Source: UBA2210 sp036825195 (GTDB lineage Bacteria > Desulfobacterota > Syntrophia > Syntrophales > UBA2210). Taken from it: a stretch of 64,000 bases of DNA. The notes under the pieces are model-generated. The model saw only the letters and a list, made by a program, of their open reading frames with translations, did not search any database and was not told the origin of the DNA. Positions 25,341 through 35,187 of the stretch are shown piece after piece. Location: positions 62,001-126,000 of the forward strand of contig DAISYQ010000001.1 of NCBI GenBank assembly GCA_036825195.1, in the 5' to 3' direction. How positions within the stretch are numbered: the stretch's first letter is position 1; every line of letters begins with the position of its first letter. The translations under genes and the position numbers were made by a program.

Positions 25341-25966
25341 ATTCCCCCTCGCCCCCTATCATATTCTATATGATCCTGCCCCATTGCGTGAGGCAAGTTT
25401 CACTCGAGTCCTGGTGAATTTTGGTACTATGTACTTTGAAATACTTATCAGGTGTTGTATAAATAAAACTTTATAAAACAGTATGTTGTCTTTCTGGATT
25501 GGAAAGCTTGTGATTCATTTACCCTCTAAAAACAAAAGTCCTATCTCTCATTTCGAGAAACAGGACTTTAGATAATCCGGCCATAATCCCCCCTCGTTAC
25601 AGCTGTTCAAGAGTATATATGATACATGGAAGATCAATAAAACTGACAGAGAACTACCTCCATTACGGTATCTTGTCAAGAAATATTCTGATGCAATCTG
25701 ATGATGGAATCATCTGATTTCTCCGGAGTCGGAATCTCTGCCCCCATCGCCATTTATTCTTGGAAGGATAATCATCAATCGAATCGTTTTTGCTATCCTG
25801 TAGCCGCACTTTTTGCTATTTTTAATCCTGTTATCCCGTTTGCTTTTCGTATTTTCATTGGAGGATCGTCACGCTACGGTAAACCATCGAAGAAGATACG
25901 ATAAGAAACCCTGCCCCTGCCGGTATCGGGAAAAATCAATTTACGCACTGCAAGGAGGATCACACA
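25341..25966. other. Intergenic region with an orphan hairpin
   Basis: About 620 bases without a supported gene; a 67-codon frame at 25701-25904 has no good ribosome-binding site. It must contain the promoters of the 58-residue protein (leftwards) and of the flavoprotein (rightwards). The flavoprotein gene has GGAGGATCACACA before its ATG. A terminator-like hairpin sits at 25535-25569. Confidence 0.5.
25535..25569 (-). terminator. Terminator-like hairpin in the 25.3-25.9 kb gap
   Basis: AAAGTCCT and AGGACTTT pair, with an inner TCTC/GAGA stem. On the minus strand the stem is followed by TTTGTTTTT. No gene lies immediately upstream on that strand, so it may end an undetected small RNA, stop read-through, or act in the leader of the 58-residue protein gene. 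Confidence 0.45.
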
Positions 25967-26533
25967 ATGAAGGTCGTCGCATTTAACGGCAGTCCCAGGA
26001 AAGGCGGAAACACCGCCATCCTGATCAGACATATTTTCAACGAACTTGAAAAAGAGGGGATCGAAACCGAACTGGTGGAACTCGCCGACAAAGCCATTCA
26101 CGGCTGCGTCGCCTGTCAGAAATGCTTTAAGAATAAGGACCAGCGATGTTCCGTCACGGATGATGCGGCAAACGAGTATATTGCAAAGATGCTCGGCGCC
26201 GACGGGATCATCCTGGGATCTCCCGTCTATTTCCAGGATGTGACACCGGAAATGAAGGCACTGATCGACCGTGCCGGCTATGTCTCCAGCGCCAACGGCA
26301 GAATGTTTGAACGGAAAGTCGGAGCCTCCGTGGTTGCCGCACGACGGTCGGGTGCTATCTGTTCACTGGACACCATGGATCATTTCTTTCTGGCGGGAAA
26401 AATCGTCATTGTCGGCAGGGCGCTCGGCAGCGGCCTGGAAAAGGGAGATGTGGAAAAGGATAATGAGGGTATCGCTCTCGCGAAATCCCTCGGTAAAAAC
26501 ATGGCTTGGGTATTGAAAAAATTGCACGACTGA
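25967..26533 (+). CDS. NADPH-dependent FMN reductase / iron-sulfur flavoprotein-like
   Basis: 188 residues with the flavodoxin-like FMN loop FNGSPRKGGNTA (5-16). A cysteine cluster follows, GCVACQKCFKNKDQRC near 45-60, as in archaeal and clostridial iron-sulfur flavoproteins (Isf). The SPVYFQDVTPEMKALIDRAG block is typical of the family. It probably moves electrons between ferredoxin or NAD(P)H and an unknown acceptor. It stands alone. The ATG is preceded by GGAGGATCACACA. Confidence 0.87.
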   Translation: MKVVAFNGSPRKGGNTAILIRHIFNELEKEGIETELVELADKAIHGCVACQKCFKNKDQRCSVTDDAANEYIAKMLGADGIILGSPVYFQDVTPEMKALIDRAGYVSSANGRMFERKVGASVVAARRSGAICSLDTMDHFFLAGKIVIVGRALGSGLEKGDVEKDNEGIALAKSLGKNMAWVLKKLHD

Positions 26534-26615
26534 TTGCAGCAGGTGACGGGTCCCTGGCTGGACAGGGCCCGCCACCGTATCTTCGATCCGGTTGCCGCGC
26601 CGATTGTTTCTATCG

Positions 26616-28301
26616 CTACTTCTTTCCGGCGATCTTACCCCAGGTGTCACGAAGCGCTACGACACGATTAAATACCGGTCTGTCCGGCAGAGAATCCCTG
26701 GAATCGATACAGAAATAACCGAGCCGTTCGAACTGATATCCACTCCCCGCCGCCGCATTCTTCAACCCCGATTCCACATAGCACGATTTCAGGGTTTCCA
26801 GCGAATTCGGGTTCAGGTAATGGGTAAACTCTTCATCTTCACCGGCGGGATTGGGAACCTCAAAAAGGCGGTCGTAGAGCCGCACCTCGGCGGGAAGGCA
26901 ATGTTCAGCCGAAAGCCAATGGATAACACCCGGGACCTTGCGCCCATCCGGCGGAGGCGCGTTTCGCGTCTCCGGATCATAGGTGCAGTGCAGTTCCACT
27001 ACTTCGCCTTGTTCGTTCTTCACCATGCTCTCATACTTGATGACATAGGCATTTCTGAGTCTCACTTCGCGACCCGGCGCAAGGCGTTTGTACTTGCCCG
27101 GCGGGTCTTCGTGAAAGTCGTCACGTTCGATGTAGAGTACCCGTGAAAAGGGTACCATGCGTGTTCCCATCTCCGGTTTCTGGGGATGGTTGGCACATTC
27201 AAACTCTTCCGTCTGTCCTTCGGGGTAGTTATCGATGACGACTCGAAGGGGGTTCAGAACCCCCATGACCCGCGATGCCTGTTCGTTCAGATCCTCGCGG
27301 ACACAATGTTCCAGCAGGGCCATGTCTATAAGATTGTCATTCTTGGCCACGCCGATCTGGGCACAGAAGTTCCTGATCGCCTGTGGCGTGTACCCTCGCC
27401 GTCTCATCCCCGCTATCGTCGGCATACGCGGATCGTCCCAGCCCGCGACCAGACCCTTTTCGACCAGTTCGATGAGCACCCGCTTGCTGATAACCGTGTA
27501 GCTCAGGTTCAGACGGGCGAATTCCGTCTGGTGCGGCTTGTTGCCCTCTATCAGCTCGTCCACGAACCAGTCATAGAGGGGACGGTTGTTTTCAAACTCA
27601 AGCGTGCAGATCGAATGGGTGATCCCTTCGATGGCGTCGGAAAGACAGTGGGCGAAGTCATACATGGGGTAGATCACCCACGTGTTCCCTGTCCGGTAGT
27701 GGGCTTCCCGTTTGATCCGGTAGATAACGGGATCACGCATGACGATGTTCGGAGCGCTCATATCGATCCTGGCACGCAGCACATGAGAAGCGTCTTCGAA
27801 TTCACCCGCCCGCATCCGTTCAAAGAGGTCCAGGTTTTCCTCCACGGAGCGGTTCCGATAGGGACTCTCTTTTCCCGGTTCGGTGAAGGACCCGCGGTAT
27901 TCGCGTATCTCGTCGGCGTTCAGTTCACAGACGTAGGCCTTACCCTTTTTGATGAGCTGGACGGCAAACTGATAGAGCCGCTCAAAATAATCGGAGGCGA
28001 AGTACATGCGGTCTCCCCAGTCGAACCCCAGCCAGTGGATATTGTCGATAATCGATTCCACATATTCGAGGGATTCTCCGCTCGGGTCCGTATCGTCAAA
28101 CCGAAGATTGCAGGTGCCTCCATACTGCCGGGCAAGCCCGAAATTGAGGCAGATCGACTTAGCGTGACCGATATGGATATAACCGTTCGGTTCGGGAGGG
28201 AACCGCGTGGCCACACGGCCATCGGTCCTGTTCATCTTCAGATCTTCATCGATGATGTCACGGATAAAATCACTCTGAGAAGCGGTGCTCGTTTCTGTCA
28301 T
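26616..28301 (-). CDS. glnS: Glutaminyl-tRNA synthetase
   Basis: 561 residues from the ATG at 28301, which follows AAGGAG; the frame stays open upstream to 28391 but that part runs through the promoter. It has the class I HIGH motif (PPEPNGYIHIGHAKS, 35-49) and the VISKR form of KMSKS, plus GlnRS-specific segments (CNLRFDDTDP, RMGTRMVPFSRVLYIERDDF split over strands). The C-terminal anticodon-binding beta-barrels are complete. A true GlnRS suggests direct Gln-tRNA charging. A promoter is seen at 28363-28391. Confidence 0.96.
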   Translation of the reverse strand: MTETSTASQSDFIRDIIDEDLKMNRTDGRVATRFPPEPNGYIHIGHAKSICLNFGLARQYGGTCNLRFDDTDPSGESLEYVESIIDNIHWLGFDWGDRMYFASDYFERLYQFAVQLIKKGKAYVCELNADEIREYRGSFTEPGKESPYRNRSVEENLDLFERMRAGEFEDASHVLRARIDMSAPNIVMRDPVIYRIKREAHYRTGNTWVIYPMYDFAHCLSDAIEGITHSICTLEFENNRPLYDWFVDELIEGNKPHQTEFARLNLSYTVISKRVLIELVEKGLVAGWDDPRMPTIAGMRRRGYTPQAIRNFCAQIGVAKNDNLIDMALLEHCVREDLNEQASRVMGVLNPLRVVIDNYPEGQTEEFECANHPQKPEMGTRMVPFSRVLYIERDDFHEDPPGKYKRLAPGREVRLRNAYVIKYESMVKNEQGEVVELHCTYDPETRNAPPPDGRKVPGVIHWLSAEHCLPAEVRLYDRLFEVPNPAGEDEEFTHYLNPNSLETLKSCYVESGLKNAAAGSGYQFERLGYFCIDSRDSLPDRPVFNRVVALRDTWGKIAGKK

Positions 28302-28362
28302 ATCTGCAGACTCCTTGTATGCCGTGGTGTTCCCTGTTCCGGCCGAATGTAATGTGTAAGAA

Positions 28363-28391
28363 TAAATATAAGGAAAGCGTAAGCGTGTCAA
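28363..28391 (-). promoter_or_regulatory. Promoter of glnS
   Basis: TTGACA (28386-28391) and TATTTA (28363-28368) with a 17-base spacer on the minus strand, giving a 5' leader of about 55 bases before the glnS ATG. Confidence 0.7.
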
Positions 28392-28477
28392 TAAAATACA
28401 ACCGGCAGGATATAGCAGGGGGAGGCATGTATTCGACTAACATGACAGGAAAAAGAGAGACATTCCCAATACAAGCA

Positions 28478-28511
28478 GCAAGGGCGTGAGGTATAAAGCC
28501 TCAGCCCTTGC
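28478..28511 (-). terminator. Hairpin behind the PFOR gene
   Basis: GCAAGGGC and GCCCTTGC form an 8-bp stem extended by GAGG/CCTC-type pairing around TATAAA. It lies 100 bases after the nifJ stop and before the glnS promoter, so it probably ends the PFOR transcript, although the following T-run is weak. Confidence 0.6.
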
Positions 28512-28611
28512 CATATTTCAGTTTCAGACACATACTTCGGACAAAGTTATTGAGATCCCCTCTCGGGGTGCTGTTTCACCGTACGCCTCGCGCATGGACC
28601 CTTCTTCCCGG

Positions 28612-31600
28612 TTATCCGTTGGCAAGCTGTTTGTATATCTTGAAGCGCTCACGGGCCTCCTGCTCTGCCCGTCTATATAACGCATCCGCTTCATCGGGGA
28701 ACAATCTCTTCAGGCTCGAATAGCGGACTTCGCCATTGATAAACTCCTGAAAATCACCGGTGATATCGGGTGAATCCAGCTGGAACGGATTTTTCCCTTC
28801 GGCAGCAAGCAGAGGATTATAGCGATACAGGGGCCAGTATCCGGCTTCAACCGCTTTTTTCTCTTCTGCCTGACTCTTTCCCATGTCGATACCGTGATTG
28901 ATACACGGTGAATAGGCAATGATCAACGAAGGTCCGGGATAGCTTTCCGCTTCAATGATGGCTTTGAGAAACTGCGTCTTACTCGCCCCCATGGCCACCG
29001 AAGCGACATACACATATTCGTACACCATGGCGATACGGCCAAGGTCTTTCTTGCGTACCGGCTTGCCTTTTGCCGCATATTTAGCAACGGCTCCGATGGG
29101 TGTGGACTTGGAGACCTGACCTCCCGTATTCGAATAGACTTCGGTATCAAGGACAAGGATGTTGAGATCGTGATTCAGCGCGATTACGTGATCCAGTCCG
29201 CCATATCCGATGTCATAGGCCCAGCCGTCTCCGCCGATTGCCCAGATCGATTTCTTTACAATCAGATCCTTCAGTTTCAGAATATTGTTGAGAGTATCCT
29301 TTTGCGGACCGATGCTTCTCATCATCTCGCGGGTGACGGCTTCTTCGATTTTAAACCGCAGGTCTTTGGTCACATCCGCATCATTCATATGGTCCAGCCA
29401 CGTTTTCAGAAGGTCTTTCAGATCATCGGAAACATTCTGTTCCATGGCCGCCTGCATGTAGATGGCAAGTTTCTCCCGTCTCCGTGAAACCCCCGCCTCT
29501 ATCCCCAGAACAAACTCTGCGTTGTCTTCGAAGAGGGAATTGGCCCATGCCGGTCCGTGGCCGTGGTCGTTGACTGTATACGGACAAACCGGGACCGAAG
29601 CTCCGTAAATTGAAGAACATCCCGTGGCATTGCCGATGATCATTCTGTCACCGAAGAGTTGCGTAATCACCTTGATATACGGGGTCTCTCCGCATCCGGG
29701 ACAAGCTCCAGAGAATTCAAAGAGCGGCCGGCAGAACTGACTGCCCTTTATCGTATTTTTGGGCATGAGTGTATCCCTGATCGGTACGGTCAATGAAAAT
29801 TTATGATTGGGCACCTGCGTTTCACTCTGGCTGCGCAGCCGCCTCATGACCAGTGCCTTTTCCTCCGCGGGACATACATTCATGCAGTTGCCGCACCCAA
29901 GACAGTCCAAGGGACTTACCTGAATCCGATACCTGAGACCCGCCAGCTCTTTCCCCCGAGCTTCCAGGGTTACGAAATCCTCCGGTGCTTTTTCAAGTTC
30001 TTCGTCCGACACAAGGACCGGCCGTATGGCGGCGTGGGGACACACAAAGGAACATTGATTGCACTGAATACAGTTCTCCGGTATCCATACCGGTACATTA
30101 ATGGCAACTCCGCGCTTTTCATACTGGGATGTTGCCGTCGGGAAGATGCCGTCCGGAGGAAATGCACTGACCGGAACCTGATCCCCTCTTTGCAGTGTCA
30201 TGGGTATCATGACCTTGTTGACAAATTCGGAAACATCATCCTCAACGGTGTATTCGCTCCGGCCGGATTGTGCCCACGACGCCGGCACATCGATGACCTC
30301 AATGGCGGAAAGGGCCTGATCGACGGCGCGAACATTCATATCAACGACCTTATCGCCTTTTTTGCAGTACGTTTTCTGTATGGCCTTCTTCAGGTATTCG
30401 ATGGCCTGATCGGGCGGTATGACATTTGCGATCTTGAAGAAGGCCGCCTGCATGATCATATTGATCCTCCTGCCGAGGCCAACTTTCTCTGCGATGCTTA
30501 CCGCGTCAATATTATAGAATTTCAAATGTTTCTCCGCGATGATCCTCTTCAGATTAGCGGGAAGTTCCCGTTCCATTTGCTCCACCGTCCAGGGAGAGTT
30601 CAGAAGAAAACTTCCGCCCTCGACGATCCCTTCAAGCAGATCAAACTGGGTGACGTACGCCGGAACGTGACAGGCGATAAAGTCGGCATGCTTGATGAGA
30701 TAGTGGGACAGAATCATGTTCGGTGAAAAGCGGAGATGCGAAACGGTAACGCCTCCAGATTTTTTCGCATCGTACGCGAAATAGGCCTGCGTGAACATGT
30801 CGGTGTTCTCTCCGATGATCTTTATCGCCTCCTTGTTGGCACCGACCGTTCCGTCGGAACCGATCCCCCAGAACTTACACTGGGTCGTTCCCTGAGGCGA
30901 GGCCGAGAATTCTTCACCTATCTCAAGGGATGAATTATTGACATCGTCGTTGATGCCGACTGTGAAGGACCGCTTGGGCTCCCACTGTTCGAGGTTGTCG
31001 TATACGGCCTTGACCATAGCCGGGGTAAAATCCTTACTGCCGAGCCCGTATCGTCCGCCTACGACGAGTTGCCCGAATCCGCCTTCGTTGATGGCGGTAC
31101 TGACGTCCTGATACAGAGGTTCACCGATGGTCAGCGGTGTCTTTACCCTGTCCAGCACCGCGATCTTTTTAACGGATTTCGGCAGGACCTTGAAAAAGTG
31201 TTCACGGGAAAAGGGGAGATAGAGCCGTACCTTGATAAGACCGAGACGGGCCCCTCTTGAGTTCAGGTAATCTATCGTTCCCTCGATAACATCACAGCTC
31301 GATCCCATCGATACGATGATTTTGTCGGCTTCGGGATGCCCCACATAATCGAAGAGATGGTACTGCCTGCCGGTCAATTCGCTGACTTTTCGCATCTCCC
31401 CTTCCACGATTGCGGGCAGTTTCGCGAAATACGTTGAGCATGCCTCACGATTCTGAAAGTAGATATCCGAAATCTGCGATGTGCCGCGCATCTGGGGGTG
31501 TTCCGGATTCATGGACCGTTCCCTGAAGCGTTCGATCGCGTACCAGTCGACGAGCTTTGCCATATCGGCGTATTCGATCAACTCCACCTTCTGAACAACC

Positions 31601-32133
31601 ATGGAGGTTCTGAAGCCGTCGAAGCAATGCACAAAGGGAAGGCAGGCCTTGATGCTGGCCAGATGTGCCACCAGTCCGATGTCCATGACCTCCTGAGGGG
31701 AGGCCGACGCAAGGAGGGAAAATCCGGTCGCCCGGACTGCGTTGATATCCGAATGATCACCGAAAATGCAGAGGGCGTGGCCGGCGACAGATCGTGCCGC
31801 CACATGAAAGACCGCCGGCAACAGTTCACCGGAGATTTTATACATATCAGGAATCATCAGTAACAGTCCCTGAGAGCAGGTAAAGGTCGTTGAAAGCGCT
31901 CCCGCCGCCAGTGCCCCATGTACGGCGGCTGCGGCTCCGGCTTCCGACTGCATTTCAACGATATCGAGTGTCTGTCCGAAGAGGTTCTTTTTTCCCTTTG
32001 CGGCCCATTCACTGCAGTATTCTCCTATGGTGCTCGAAGGTGTAATCGGATACAGCGCGGCAACCTCACTCATCGCATAGGCAACGTGCGCTGCTATTTC
32101 ATTTCCTTCCAGGGTTCTATTACATCCGGCCAT
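28612..32133 (-). CDS. nifJ: Pyruvate:ferredoxin (flavodoxin) oxidoreductase, single chain
   Basis: 1173 residues, the full length of single-chain PFOR. In order: domain I with YPITPSSTIGEYC near 28-41; domain II/III; the inserted ferredoxin domain with two 4Fe-4S motifs (CIQCNQCSFVCP and CLGCGNCMNVCP) near 690-760; and the TPP-binding domain with CPGCGETPY, GDGWAYDIGYGG and VYSNTGGQ, ending with the C-terminal arm. It converts pyruvate and CoA to acetyl-CoA and CO2, reducing ferredoxin. It is a single gene with its own terminator. GGAGGAAAGGA is found before the ATG. A second, four-subunit enzyme of the same class is encoded at 35188-38195. Confidence 0.97.
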   Translation of the reverse strand: MAGCNRTLEGNEIAAHVAYAMSEVAALYPITPSSTIGEYCSEWAAKGKKNLFGQTLDIVEMQSEAGAAAAVHGALAAGALSTTFTCSQGLLLMIPDMYKISGELLPAVFHVAARSVAGHALCIFGDHSDINAVRATGFSLLASASPQEVMDIGLVAHLASIKACLPFVHCFDGFRTSMVVQKVELIEYADMAKLVDWYAIERFRERSMNPEHPQMRGTSQISDIYFQNREACSTYFAKLPAIVEGEMRKVSELTGRQYHLFDYVGHPEADKIIVSMGSSCDVIEGTIDYLNSRGARLGLIKVRLYLPFSREHFFKVLPKSVKKIAVLDRVKTPLTIGEPLYQDVSTAINEGGFGQLVVGGRYGLGSKDFTPAMVKAVYDNLEQWEPKRSFTVGINDDVNNSSLEIGEEFSASPQGTTQCKFWGIGSDGTVGANKEAIKIIGENTDMFTQAYFAYDAKKSGGVTVSHLRFSPNMILSHYLIKHADFIACHVPAYVTQFDLLEGIVEGGSFLLNSPWTVEQMERELPANLKRIIAEKHLKFYNIDAVSIAEKVGLGRRINMIMQAAFFKIANVIPPDQAIEYLKKAIQKTYCKKGDKVVDMNVRAVDQALSAIEVIDVPASWAQSGRSEYTVEDDVSEFVNKVMIPMTLQRGDQVPVSAFPPDGIFPTATSQYEKRGVAINVPVWIPENCIQCNQCSFVCPHAAIRPVLVSDEELEKAPEDFVTLEARGKELAGLRYRIQVSPLDCLGCGNCMNVCPAEEKALVMRRLRSQSETQVPNHKFSLTVPIRDTLMPKNTIKGSQFCRPLFEFSGACPGCGETPYIKVITQLFGDRMIIGNATGCSSIYGASVPVCPYTVNDHGHGPAWANSLFEDNAEFVLGIEAGVSRRREKLAIYMQAAMEQNVSDDLKDLLKTWLDHMNDADVTKDLRFKIEEAVTREMMRSIGPQKDTLNNILKLKDLIVKKSIWAIGGDGWAYDIGYGGLDHVIALNHDLNILVLDTEVYSNTGGQVSKSTPIGAVAKYAAKGKPVRKKDLGRIAMVYEYVYVASVAMGASKTQFLKAIIEAESYPGPSLIIAYSPCINHGIDMGKSQAEEKKAVEAGYWPLYRYNPLLAAEGKNPFQLDSPDITGDFQEFINGEVRYSSLKRLFPDEADALYRRAEQEARERFKIYKQLANG

Positions 32134-32249
32134 TCCTTTCCTCCGTTTTAAATAAACATATCAATCAATTGAATGTTCTATCATCAACCGGTAACGCATA
32201 ACACAAGCGGTACCCGGCAGTAGAACAGGTAAAACCTGCCTGAAACGAC

Positions 32250-32280
32250 AAAACCCCGGAGCAACAAACTCCGGGGTTTT
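32250..32280 (-). terminator. Intrinsic terminator after tRNA-Asn
   Basis: AAAACCCCGGAG and CTCCGGGGTTTT make a perfect 12-bp stem with a seven-base loop and a built-in T stretch on either strand. It lies 40 bases downstream of tRNA-Asn. Confidence 0.88.
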
Positions 32281-32319
32281 GCATTAAACAACCATCGCCG
32301 AAATCGACGAAATGAATTC

Positions 32320-32395
32320 TGGCTCCCCAGCGCGGACTCGAACCACGGACAAGCTGGTTAACAGCCAGCTGCTCTACCGACTGAGCTACTGGGGA
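32320..32395 (-). tRNA. tRNA-Asn (anticodon GTT)
   Basis: 76 bases with encoded CCA. Acceptor TCCCCAG pairs with CTGGGGA, the anticodon loop reads CT-GTT-AA, and the D and T arms are complete. It is followed by a strong terminator and lies behind the por gene cluster. Confidence 0.95.
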
Positions 32396-32469
32396 ATAAA
32401 GTTAATTCAAAAATCGAAATGAGCTTCTATCAGAGTTTTGACCCTTTTACAACAACAAATACACCGTTT

Positions 32470-33177
32470 TTATCGACAATCTACACAGGTTGTCAATGCG
32501 CTAAGCGGAGTACCGATGGTCTTGCCGATGTACTTGAGCTGATCTTCCGGTGCAAAGTACCGTCCGCATACCGGGCAGGCAGTCATCTTGAAGACCTTGT
32601 CCCAGATTATCCTCCGGTCGCCGTCGGTCTCCATTTTCACATAACCGGTGGGACATACATAGGCACATGATCCGCATCCTATGCAGACATTCGGATCGAA
32701 GATAATCTCAGGTTTGTCGATATCCCTTCCACGGCCTCTGTCCTGAAAGGTCAGTGCGCTCACACCCACGATCTCCTTGCATGTCCTGACACACAATCCG
32801 CAGAGTATGCAATCGTGACCCTCGGCCTTTTCGGGAGAAACGTCCACGCCCAGTTTCTGAGCAATCTCTTTGACTGCTTGGGTCTCGGGATACTTATAAT
32901 AGAGGAGTTCGGCAGCCGCCTTTCGGCTCGCCTTTGCCGCATCAGTATCGGTCCTTATCTCCATATCATTCTCGACCGGCGTATTACACGACGTAGCGAT
33001 CTGCCACTTTCCGTTTGTCTTCACTTCGACACTGCACAGGCGGCAGGCCCCGAAGGGGGAAAGTTCCTTGTGATAACAAAGGGTAGGAATCTCTATCTTC
33101 AGTGCTTGGATGGCATCCAGTATGGTTGTTCCGTCCTGCGCCTTAACCTTCTTCCCGTTTATTACGATATTAAACAT
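32470..33177 (-). CDS. 2Fe-2S/4Fe-4S electron-transfer protein, NuoG/HydC-like
   Basis: 235 residues from the ATG at 33177, preceded by AAGGTGACAAGA. The N-terminal 80 residues are a plant-type 2Fe-2S ferredoxin domain (IPTLCYHKELSPFGACRLC, then the later Cys in ATSCNTP). Next comes the His-Cys-rich 4Fe-4S motif region (AEGHDCILCGLCVRTC), a further 4Fe-4S motif (CIGCGSCAYVCPTG), and a C-terminal CPVCGRYF / TCVDC zinc-ribbon-like end. This is the small NuoG-like subunit plan seen in NADH-linked hydrogenases and dehydrogenases. It is the last gene of the por cluster, 27 bases behind the flavoprotein gene, and probably forms a complex with it. Confidence 0.85.
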   Translation of the reverse strand: MFNIVINGKKVKAQDGTTILDAIQALKIEIPTLCYHKELSPFGACRLCSVEVKTNGKWQIATSCNTPVENDMEIRTDTDAAKASRKAAAELLYYKYPETQAVKEIAQKLGVDVSPEKAEGHDCILCGLCVRTCKEIVGVSALTFQDRGRGRDIDKPEIIFDPNVCIGCGSCAYVCPTGYVKMETDGDRRIIWDKVFKMTACPVCGRYFAPEDQLKYIGKTIGTPLSALTTCVDCR

Positions 33178-33204
33178 TCTTGTCACCTTATCCGCTCTCT
33201 AATA

Positions 33205-35109
33205 TCAAGCCTGTTCCCAGACCACCACTCGGTAACATCTCAGGCAGCGTTGCGCTTCCCGTATCGCTTCGGTGGCACTGAATCCGCCTTCCACCTCTTC
33301 AAAATTTCCGGACCGAACCTTCGGATCGAGGAAGGGAACATCCCCTGCAGGATTGGAAACGACAAATCCTCTTCCTCTCTGTTTGCACAGATCTACTCCC
33401 TCAAACGATACCTGCTCAGCCGAGTCGGTCCCTTGGAGGTACGCATCTATCCCATCTGCTGCACGGTTCCCCATGTTGAGGGCTTCGATCAATGTCGCCG
33501 GTCCCGAGACGCAATCTCCACCGGCAAAGACACCATCCATGTCTGTTTTCAACGTTACCGGATCGGCCTGGATGGTACCCCAGTTGGTCGTCGTAATTTT
33601 CTTGTCCATCGCGGGGAGTTCGGGGCGCTGACCGATAGCGGCTATGATCATGTCCGTTTTCACGGTAAATTCGGAGCCCTTCACCGGTACGGGCCGTCTC
33701 CGGCCGCTTTCATCCGGTTTGCCCAGTTTCATCTTGATACACTCCGCGCCGGTAACCTTTCCGTTCTTCGCGATGATCTTGACGGGAACGGCCAGGAATC
33801 GGATTGAGATGCCCTCTTCCTTGGCACCTTCTATCTCCTCATCGCTTGCCGGCATTTCGGCCAACGAACGTCGATAAATAATCTCGACCTTTTTGAAACC
33901 GAGCCTGACACAACTGCGGGCACAGTCCAGGGCAACGTTTCCTCCACCGACGATCATGACTTTTCCGGCGGGTTCTATCTTTGTGCCGAGATTCATATCT
34001 CTGAGGAATTTAACGCCGTCCACGAATCCTTCATATCCCGCATCTTCGCCTTTAACGCCGATCTTATTTCCCTGGTGGGCACCGACTGCGACAAACACCG
34101 CGCTGTACCCATCTTTCTTGAGGTCTTTTACATTCAGTTTCTCTATCTTTGCGTTCAGCTTGATCTCAACACCCATTCTCTTGATCAGATCGATCTCGTG
34201 GGTAAGGATATCAGCGGGAAGCCGATAGTCGGGAATTCCGACGGCAGCCATTCCTCCGGCGTGCGGAAGCGATTCAAAGATGGTAACACCGTACCCCTTC
34301 AGACGGAGCTGGCATGCGGCGGCAAGCCCTGCCGGTCCCGCGCCGATGATTGCGACTTTTTCGTCCTTTTCCTTCACAGGAAGTCCAAACGGCCTGCTCC
34401 CCTGTTCAAAGTCAGCATCGGCGGCCGCTCGTTTTAGCAGTCTGATTGCAAGGGATTCGTCCATATCTTTTCGTACACAGGCATTCTCGCAGGGGTGGGT
34501 ACACGTACGCCCGATGACTCCGGGGAGGACACAGTCACGGCGGATCAGTTTAAGGGATTCATCAAACCGGTTGTTTCTGATTAGCTCAATGTAACCGGGG
34601 ATGTCGAGTCCTGCAGGGCAGGCATCGATACAAGGTGCCGTTACCGTTACCCCGTAAGCCCTCTTTGCCAGCTTTTTCTCGCCGCTAATCAGGGCGGCAA
34701 AATCGGCCTTATAGTATTTAACCGCGTCAAGGACGGGGTAGAGGGCAGACTGGCCGAAACTGCACTTGCTGTTTTCCGATACCTGTTTGACGATATCCTG
34801 CATCTCCGAGAGGTCCGCCTTGCTTCCCTTGCCATCAGCTATCCGGCCAATGATCTCCATGAGCCTGTCGATTCCGATCATACAGACGGAACATTCGCCG
34901 CACGAAATCTTGCGTGCCTCTTTCAGATAGTTGAAGGTAAGGGATGGTATGTCGGCTTTGGAATCCTTGGCCACGAGACCGCTCCATCCCATCATGGCCG
35001 CTACCTCACCTCCGGGGGCGGGGAGATTGACGGTAATTCCCTTTGTCGCCTTCCCATTCCGGTTGTCCACGACCTTGCCGTTCCAACTGCTAAATGCAAC
35101 TTTATTCAT
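33205..35109 (-). CDS. NuoF-like/GltD-like Fe-S flavoprotein
   Basis: 634 residues from the ATG at 35109, six bases inside an alternative TTG. Residues about 60-140 match the 4Fe-4S domain at the end of NuoF (SCGECSVCMIG, later SKCSFGQSA). Residues about 155-235 are the Fe-S N-domain of GltD-type proteins (CIDACPAGLDIPGY, CTHPCENACVR). An FAD motif (IIGAGPAGLAAA) and an NAD(P) motif (MIVGGGNVALDCARS) follow, and the C terminus carries CLRC. The order is that of NADPH-dependent glutamate synthase small-chain relatives that move electrons between NAD(P)H and ferredoxin. It sits between porB and a NuoG-like gene, suggesting a NAD(P)-ferredoxin module for the POR complex. Confidence 0.88.
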   Translation of the reverse strand: MNKVAFSSWNGKVVDNRNGKATKGITVNLPAPGGEVAAMMGWSGLVAKDSKADIPSLTFNYLKEARKISCGECSVCMIGIDRLMEIIGRIADGKGSKADLSEMQDIVKQVSENSKCSFGQSALYPVLDAVKYYKADFAALISGEKKLAKRAYGVTVTAPCIDACPAGLDIPGYIELIRNNRFDESLKLIRRDCVLPGVIGRTCTHPCENACVRKDMDESLAIRLLKRAAADADFEQGSRPFGLPVKEKDEKVAIIGAGPAGLAAACQLRLKGYGVTIFESLPHAGGMAAVGIPDYRLPADILTHEIDLIKRMGVEIKLNAKIEKLNVKDLKKDGYSAVFVAVGAHQGNKIGVKGEDAGYEGFVDGVKFLRDMNLGTKIEPAGKVMIVGGGNVALDCARSCVRLGFKKVEIIYRRSLAEMPASDEEIEGAKEEGISIRFLAVPVKIIAKNGKVTGAECIKMKLGKPDESGRRRPVPVKGSEFTVKTDMIIAAIGQRPELPAMDKKITTTNWGTIQADPVTLKTDMDGVFAGGDCVSGPATLIEALNMGNRAADGIDAYLQGTDSAEQVSFEGVDLCKQRGRGFVVSNPAGDVPFLDPKVRSGNFEEVEGGFSATEAIREAQRCLRCYRVVVWEQA

Positions 35110-35187
35110 TCTCAAGCACCTTATCGTGTGTAGTGTAAAAGCACCGGAACCGTCGAAAACGCCTCCGCATGCCGCTGTCTGGCTTCT

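Noticed and set aside
25701..25904. 67-codon frame on the + strand
   Set aside because: No good start context and low protein character; it overlaps likely regulatory DNA.
27186..28352. Long 388-codon frame opposite glnS, and similar long frames opposite por, trpE, dnaX and others
   Set aside because: They mirror well-supported genes on the other strand and show no family features of their own.
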